DNA of 8,181 nt from CAVAWX01 sp963642995 (GTDB taxonomy: Bacteria; Actinomycetota; Coriobacteriia; Coriobacteriales; QAMH01): assembly GCA_963642995.1 (NCBI GenBank), contig CAVIIZ010000040.1, positions 1 through 8,181 on the forward strand. Reading direction: 5' to 3'. The notes below the pieces were generated by a model. It saw nothing but the letters and a program-made list of their open reading frames with translations, was not told where the DNA came from and ran no database searches. The stretch's first letter is position 1; the number at the start of each line of letters is the position of its first letter. A program made the position numbers and the translations under genes. Shown here piece by piece: positions 5,873 through 8,181 of this stretch.

Positions 5873-5891
5873 GCTGTTTCACCTCCCGACA

Positions 5892-5905
5892 ATGCCTATT
5901 GGCTT
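5892..5905. promoter_or_regulatory. Operator O1, imperfect copy of O2
   Basis: ATGCCTATTGGCTT matches the O2 palindrome in 12 of 14 bases, with centres 38 bases apart. It lies between the expected start of the leftward transcript and its ribosome site, where binding would impede elongation or allow looping with O2. Confidence 0.65.
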
Positions 5906-5921
5906 TGCTGACGGTGACCAC

Positions 5922-5949
5922 TCTATAGGATGCCAATTGGCATTGTCAA
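5922..5949 (-). promoter_or_regulatory. Leftward promoter of the Cro-like gene
   Basis: Read leftward: -35 TTGACA (5949-5944, consensus), 16-base spacer, -10 TATAGA (5927-5922). Transcription should start near 5915. The 14-bp operator fills positions 5930-5943 of the spacer exactly, so a bound repressor would block RNA polymerase. Confidence 0.75.
5930..5943. promoter_or_regulatory. Operator O2, perfect 14-bp palindrome
   Basis: ATGCCAATTGGCAT is its own reverse complement and lies between the -35 and -10 boxes of the leftward promoter. Half sites ATGCCAA/TTGGCAT recur around it: O1 at 5892-5905, and an exact TTGGCAT at 5978-5984. A dimeric HTH regulator from one of the flanking genes is the expected ligand. 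Confidence 0.8.
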
Positions 5950-5956
5950 TAGAAAT

Positions 5957-5984
5957 TTTGGGATTCCCCAAATCTTTTTGGCAT
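5957..5984. promoter_or_regulatory. Second palindrome type and operator half site
   Basis: TTTGGG (5957-5962) and CCCAAA (5967-5972) form an inverted repeat with a four-base centre, unlike the O1/O2 motif. Next to it TTGGCAT (5978-5984) is an exact O2 half site. Both lie over the expected rightward promoter, so the second HTH protein may use a different site from the first. Confidence 0.45.
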
Positions 5985-5989
5985 CTGGG

Positions 5990-5995
5990 TACAAT
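5990..5995 (+). promoter_or_regulatory. Possible -10 box of the rightward HTH-integrase unit
   Basis: TACAAT lies 30 bases before the HTH start. No good -35 box is found 16 to 18 bases upstream, so the promoter may be weak or need an activator. TTGGCCAA (5996-6003), a small palindrome related to the operator half site, overlaps the expected start point. Confidence 0.4.
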
Positions 5996-6024
5996 TTGGC
6001 CAACCGCCATGAGAGGAGTACACC

Positions 6025-6240
6025 ATGAAGACGTTCGGCGAGACCATGCGCGCCGCGATGGATGCCAAGGGGATGAAGCCCGTGGACATCTGGCGCGGCT
6101 CCGATATCCTGACGCAGCCCTACATCTCCAAGCTGCTGACCAACCGCGTGACAGACCCGACGTTCGCCAAGGCGTGCGCGATCATCGACCGCCTCGGCAT
6201 GACGCTCCAGGAGTTCGCCGACCTGCAGGACGCCGACTGA
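6025..6240 (+). CDS. XRE-type HTH protein, probable lysogenic repressor
   Basis: A 71-residue single-domain HTH protein: helix 1 (TFGETMRAAMDAKG), helix 2 KPVDIWRGS (18-26), recognition helix TQPYISKLLTNR (30-41), followed by TDPTFAKACAIIDRLGM and LQEFADL, the usual closing helices of XRE domains. AGAGGAG lies six bases before the ATG. The stop shares a base with the integrase start, so repressor and integrase are made together; this operon partner and the divergent arrangement suggest the CI-like role. It lacks the S24 peptidase domain of SOS-cleaved repressors, so induction must work differently, for example through an antirepressor or promoter competition. The Cro role is the alternative. 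Confidence 0.83.
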   Translation: MKTFGETMRAAMDAKGMKPVDIWRGSDILTQPYISKLLTNRVTDPTFAKACAIIDRLGMTLQEFADLQDAD

Positions 6241-7385
6241 TGCCCCGCCGCATGCGCAGCAGCTTCGGCTGCGTGCAGCGCGTCGACCGCGACCGCTACC
6301 GCCTGCGATGGTGGGAGCTCGTGGGCGGCGAGTACAAGCGCCGCAGCGAGACGGTGCGCGGCACCCGCCGCGAGGCCGAGCGCCGCATGGCCGAGATACG
6401 CGCGGGGCTGGACGAGACGGCCTGCGGGCCGCGCCGCTCCGCGCCCACGGTCGGCGAGTGCTGGGAGAGGTGGGCGCGCCCCGCGATGCTCAGGCAGGTG
6501 GAGGAGGGCCGCGTCGCCGCGTCGACGCAGCGCATGCGCGAGTCCTCGTGGCGCGTCGCCGTGGGGCCGCGCTGGGCGGGCGTGAAGGTCACCGACGTGC
6601 GCGCGCTGGACGTGCAGCGCTGGCTGGACGGCATGACCGAGAAGCCCGCGGTGCGCGCCCTCGCGCTGCTCCGCGCGGTGCTCGACCAGGCGGTGCTCTA
6701 CGAGGCCGTGGGCGACAACGTGGCCCGGCGCGCCTACTCCATGCCGCGCGCCCACGCGGACGCCACGGACGGCGCCTACACGCTGGCCGAGCTCGACCGC
6801 GTGGCGCGTGCCGCCGAGGGGATGCCCTGCGAGGCGGCGATGCTGCTCATGATGTTCGGGAGCGCCCGGGCGGGCGAGGCGCTGGGCGTGCGCGCGGGCG
6901 AGGTGCGCGAGATGGAGTCGCGCGGCGTGCGCATGGCCGCCGCGCCCGTCTCGCGGCAGATGGGCAACGACGGCCGCGTCACCGGGAAGCTGAAGACCCC
7001 GCAGAGCGCCCGGCCGCTGATCGTGCCCGAGCCGTGGGGCCTGCGCCTGCTCGAGCTCGCCGAGGGCGCCCTGTCGCGCGGCGAGGAGTGGCTGTGCGAC
7101 ACGGGCGAGGGCCTGCCGATGAAGCAGGCCGCCATGCGCCGCGAGTGGGCGCGCGCCGTCGCCGCCGCCGGCGTCGAGCCGAAGCAGCCCCGCGCCGCGC
7201 GCCGCTCGTGGGAGACGTACATGCGCTGGGAGATGGGCGTGAGCCCCGACCGCGTGGAGGCGATGATGGGCCACGCGCTGCCCGGCGTCACCGGCGCCCA
7301 TTACGACAAGCCCACCGCATCCGTCTTCGCGGACACGGTGGGCGCTGCTTTCTCGGTTAAGCCTTTTATACGGGGCGCTTCTTAA
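6240..7385 (+). CDS. int: Tyrosine integrase
   Basis: A 381-residue site-specific recombinase that would integrate and excise the phage. Order: an N-terminal arm-binding region with basic strands (about 8-40), a helical core-binding SAM-like domain (about 68-165), and a catalytic domain (about 178-360). Catalytic residues: R210 in SARAGEALG, K252 in KLKTPQSARP, box II PRAARRSW with R321, H345 in MMGH, and nucleophile Y355 in GAHYDKP. Box II has R318 where most relatives have His (RxxR for HxxR), a substitution known to be tolerated in the family. The start is the ATG at 6240 overlapping the HTH stop; AGGA nine bases upstream is modest, so coupling probably matters. The open frame extends upstream to 5766, but only as a shadow of the control region and HTH gene. 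Length is normal for phage integrases with arm-binding domains. Confidence 0.93.
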   Translation: MPRRMRSSFGCVQRVDRDRYRLRWWELVGGEYKRRSETVRGTRREAERRMAEIRAGLDETACGPRRSAPTVGECWERWARPAMLRQVEEGRVAASTQRMRESSWRVAVGPRWAGVKVTDVRALDVQRWLDGMTEKPAVRALALLRAVLDQAVLYEAVGDNVARRAYSMPRAHADATDGAYTLAELDRVARAAEGMPCEAAMLLMMFGSARAGEALGVRAGEVREMESRGVRMAAAPVSRQMGNDGRVTGKLKTPQSARPLIVPEPWGLRLLELAEGALSRGEEWLCDTGEGLPMKQAAMRREWARAVAAAGVEPKQPRAARRSWETYMRWEMGVSPDRVEAMMGHALPGVTGAHYDKPTASVFADTVGAAFSVKPFIRGAS

Positions 7386-7394
7386 GTCCCGCGC

Positions 7395-7414
7395 ATTTGG
7401 GACTATTTGGGACG
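7395..7414 (+). repeat. Tandem 10-bp repeats, candidate left arm sites
   Basis: ATTTGGGACT (7395-7404) and ATTTGGGACG (7405-7414) are immediate tandem copies starting ten bases after the int stop. An 11-base string, TTTGGGACGCG (7406-7416), recurs exactly at 7555-7565. GTCCC (7386-7390) and GGGAC (7399-7403) also form an inverted pair. Confidence 0.6.
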
Positions 7415-7467
7415 CGCGGCGGATAAAACCGCAGGTCAGGCGGGGTGCGCCTAGATCTCCATATTCT

Positions 7468-7500
7468 GCGCGGGCAGTGCATTGTGGTGCCTACCTGCGC
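7468..7500. repeat. Imperfect inverted repeat, candidate att core
   Basis: GCGCGGGCAG (7468-7477) and CTACCTGCGC (7491-7500) pair in eight of ten positions plus one G-T, around a 13-base centre. The size fits two core-binding sites flanking a crossover region, and it sits between the two groups of arm-like repeats. Not verifiable without the host junction. Confidence 0.35.
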
Positions 7501-7530
7501 ATTTAGTGTCGTTTAGTGCCGTTTAGTGCC
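7501..7530 (+). repeat. Three 10-bp tandem repeats, candidate right arm sites
   Basis: ATTTAGTGTC, GTTTAGTGCC and GTTTAGTGCC follow one another without spacers; 7531-7540 may be a decayed fourth. They share the pattern RTTTRGKR with the units at 7395-7414, and all run in the same direction. Confidence 0.6.
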
Positions 7531-7553
7531 GCTATGTGAACCCTAAACCGCGA

Positions 7554-7574
7554 TTTTGGGACGCGATAGGGACT
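7554..7574 (+). repeat. Further copies of the arm-like motif
   Basis: TTTTGGGACG (7554-7563) nearly repeats the 7405-7414 unit, and GATAGGGACT (7565-7574) is a weaker copy 11 bases on. They extend the run of same-direction motifs on the right side of the putative core. Confidence 0.4.
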
Positions 7575-7597
7575 CGCCGCACCTCGCATGTTAACGC

Positions 7598-7630
7598 AAA
7601 AACCCCCTCCCCGCCGAAACGGGGAGGGGG
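7598..7630 (-). terminator. Strong intrinsic terminator, leftward
   Basis: Read leftward: CCCCCTCCCCG (7630-7620 side) pairs perfectly with CGGGGAGGGGG over 11 bp around the loop TTTCGG, followed at once by TTTTT (7602-7598). It closes the operon entering from the right and protects int and the attachment region from opposing transcription. Confidence 0.85.
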
Positions 7631-7631
7631 C

Positions 7632-7676
7632 AAAGAAAAACCGCGCAGTTGAGCATCCATGGAGAGGCCGCGCGGT
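7632..7676 (-). terminator. Second leftward terminator, just upstream
   Basis: Read leftward: ACCGCGC (7676-7670) pairs with GCGCGGT (7646-7640) around a 23-base loop containing CCATGG, followed by TTTTTCTTT. Together with the next hairpin it forms a tandem terminator pair. Confidence 0.65.
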
Positions 7677-7687
7677 GTGCTGGGGAC

Positions 7688-7693
7688 ATTATA
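7688..7693 (-). promoter_or_regulatory. Isolated TATAAT box, leftward
   Basis: A perfect -10 hexamer read leftward, 12 bases before the first terminator stem, with no fair -35 box 16 to 18 bases upstream. If active it would produce an RNA of about 80 bases ending at the terminators. Confidence 0.25.
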
Positions 7694-7753
7694 GGGCGCG
7701 GGGCGACAAAAACGGCGCACGACGCGGGGGATGTGTGTGTTTAACCCGCGCCC
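7694..7753. repeat. Perfect 9-bp inverted repeat
   Basis: GGGCGCGGG (7694-7702) and CCCGCGCCC (7745-7753) are exact reverse complements around a 42-base centre. They lie in the gene-free stretch between the terminators and the last leftward small gene. Function unknown; it may be a stem at the 3' end of the leftward transcript. Confidence 0.5.
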
Positions 7754-7769
7754 TGCCGCCATTGTACCG

Positions 7770-7868
7770 CTAGCGCCGGTCGCCCGACGCGACCGGCGCC
7801 ATCACCGTGACGCCGAGGGCGAAGCCGGCCGCGAAGGCCACGAGCGCGGCCACGAGCGCGGTCAGCAC
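7770..7868 (-). CDS. Possible 32-residue hydrophobic peptide
   Basis: A GTG-started frame overlapping the end of the 67-residue gene by seven bases. The product is almost entirely one membrane segment (ALVAALVAFAAGFALGVTV, about 4-22) with a short tail MAPVASGDRR. The ribosome site is weak (GCGGGG), so translation would rely on coupling. The hydrophobic composition and terminal overlap support it, but Ala/Val-rich frames also arise by chance in this base composition. If real it could be a holin-like or accessory lysis peptide, which is speculation. Confidence 0.45.
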   Translation of the reverse strand: MLTALVAALVAFAAGFALGVTVMAPVASGDRR

Positions 7869-8065
7869 GGCGACCCCGCGATAGCCCACATGGCGACGGC
7901 CAAGGCGTAGCCGATAAGGGCGCCGAGGAACAGGCGGATGACCTTAGCCTCGCGCGTCTCCTGCCGACACACGCGGCAGTACCGGGACTCCTTGAGCTTG
8001 ACCATCGGCCGCGCGTTGTAGTCGCCGTCGGCCGGCGAGAACACCTCGCCGCGCAGAGGATCCAT
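7862..8065 (-). CDS. 67-residue membrane protein with CxxC motif
   Basis: A leftward gene two bases after the previous stop, with GAAGGAAGG about eight bases before the ATG. The soluble N-terminal half ends in YCRVCRQET (C30 and C33, a possible metal-binding knuckle). A hydrophobic segment follows at about 44-63 (VIRLFLGALIGYALAVAMWA) and the protein ends SPC. The basic residues before the segment (REAKVIR) predict the N-terminal half in the cytoplasm. An upstream extension of the frame to 8149 is a shadow of the neighbouring gene. No family recognised; compact spacing and small size look phage-like. Confidence 0.65.
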   Translation of the reverse strand: MDPLRGEVFSPADGDYNARPMVKLKESRYCRVCRQETREAKVIRLFLGALIGYALAVAMWAIAGSPC

Positions 8066-8067
8066 CC

Positions 8068-8181
8068 CTAAAACCTTCCTTCGTTGAGCGCCGCCTGCAT
8101 CGCCATCACGGTCGCGCTCGGGCCGCTGATGGTGCCGTCGTCGGTGCATCCCGAGGTCGGCGAGAAGTATTCTACCAGCGC
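8068..8181 (-). CDS. C-terminal end of a gene cut by the window edge
   Basis: The last 37 codons of a leftward gene that begins outside the window. The visible part has a natural protein composition (EYFSPTSGCTDDG, then ISGPSATVMAMQAALNEGRF) and ends in TAG two bases before the next start, with that gene's ribosome site inside its final codons. The tail looks like a terminal helix after a Gly/Asp/Thr-rich turn. I cannot assign a family from this fragment. Confidence 0.6.
   Translation of the reverse strand, partial: ALVEYFSPTSGCTDDGTISGPSATVMAMQAALNEGRF

Larger units (their letters stand above)
7386..7597. other. Probable phage attachment region, no gene
   Basis: A gene-free stretch directly behind int. 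It contains the two 10-bp tandem units at 7395-7414, an imperfect inverted repeat at 7468-7500, three more 10-bp units at 7501-7530 and related copies at 7554-7574. This is how arm and core sites of tyrosine integrases are laid out. No tRNA was recognised here, so the integration target cannot be named. Confidence 0.55.

Noticed and set aside
5766..6239. N-terminal extension of the integrase frame
   Set aside because: It crosses the opposite HTH gene, the operators and the plus-strand HTH gene; the coupled ATG at 6240 gives a normal-length integrase.
7386..7600. tRNA gene at the attachment site
   Set aside because: I found no T-arm-like GTTCRANNC, acceptor pairing or cloverleaf in this stretch on either strand.
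7532..7762. 76-codon leftward open frame behind int
   Set aside because: It reads through two intrinsic terminators and the arm-like repeats, with no ribosome site.

Overview
The window looks like the early half of a temperate siphovirus-type phage (or a complete prophage end) from a high-GC host. GC-rich codons, strong AGGAGG ribosome sites and tightly overlapping short genes suggest an actinobacterial host. A gut Coriobacteriia such as Eggerthella is my guess from general familiarity; no host gene is visible to prove it.

Layout, right to left along the minus strand from the control region: a short HTH gene (5678-5872), about 500 bases of hairpin-rich sequence with no convincing gene (5163-5677), then one compact operon of ten genes whose neighbours all overlap by 1 to 32 bases. 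The operon begins with a small membrane protein, an excisionase-like HTH protein, two unrecognised small proteins and a 55-residue HTH-like protein. It continues with a replication and recombination set: a P-loop ATPase of the Sak4/AAA_24 kind, a small unknown, a DUF669-like ssDNA-binding candidate, an ERCC4-type nuclease and a primase-polymerase/SF3 helicase. The last gene ends at 54, beside helically spaced CGTAGT repeats that could belong to an origin.

On the plus strand a second HTH gene (6025-6240) is translationally coupled to a tyrosine integrase (6240-7385). The two divergent units share a 150-base AT-richer control region with palindromic operators; one sits exactly between the -35 and -10 boxes of the leftward promoter. 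By topology the plus-strand HTH protein is the likely lysogenic repressor (with int) and the minus-strand HTH protein is Cro-like (ahead of replication), although the opposite is possible.

Downstream of int lie about 200 bases with short 10-bp direct repeats in one orientation, the expected look of integrase arm sites in an attachment region. Next come two leftward-acting intrinsic terminators and the tail of a convergent leftward operon: a partial gene at the edge, a 67-residue membrane protein and a 32-residue hydrophobic peptide. If these right-hand genes are phage late genes, the attP is intact and this is a free or circular phage map. If they are host genes, this is an attL/attR junction.
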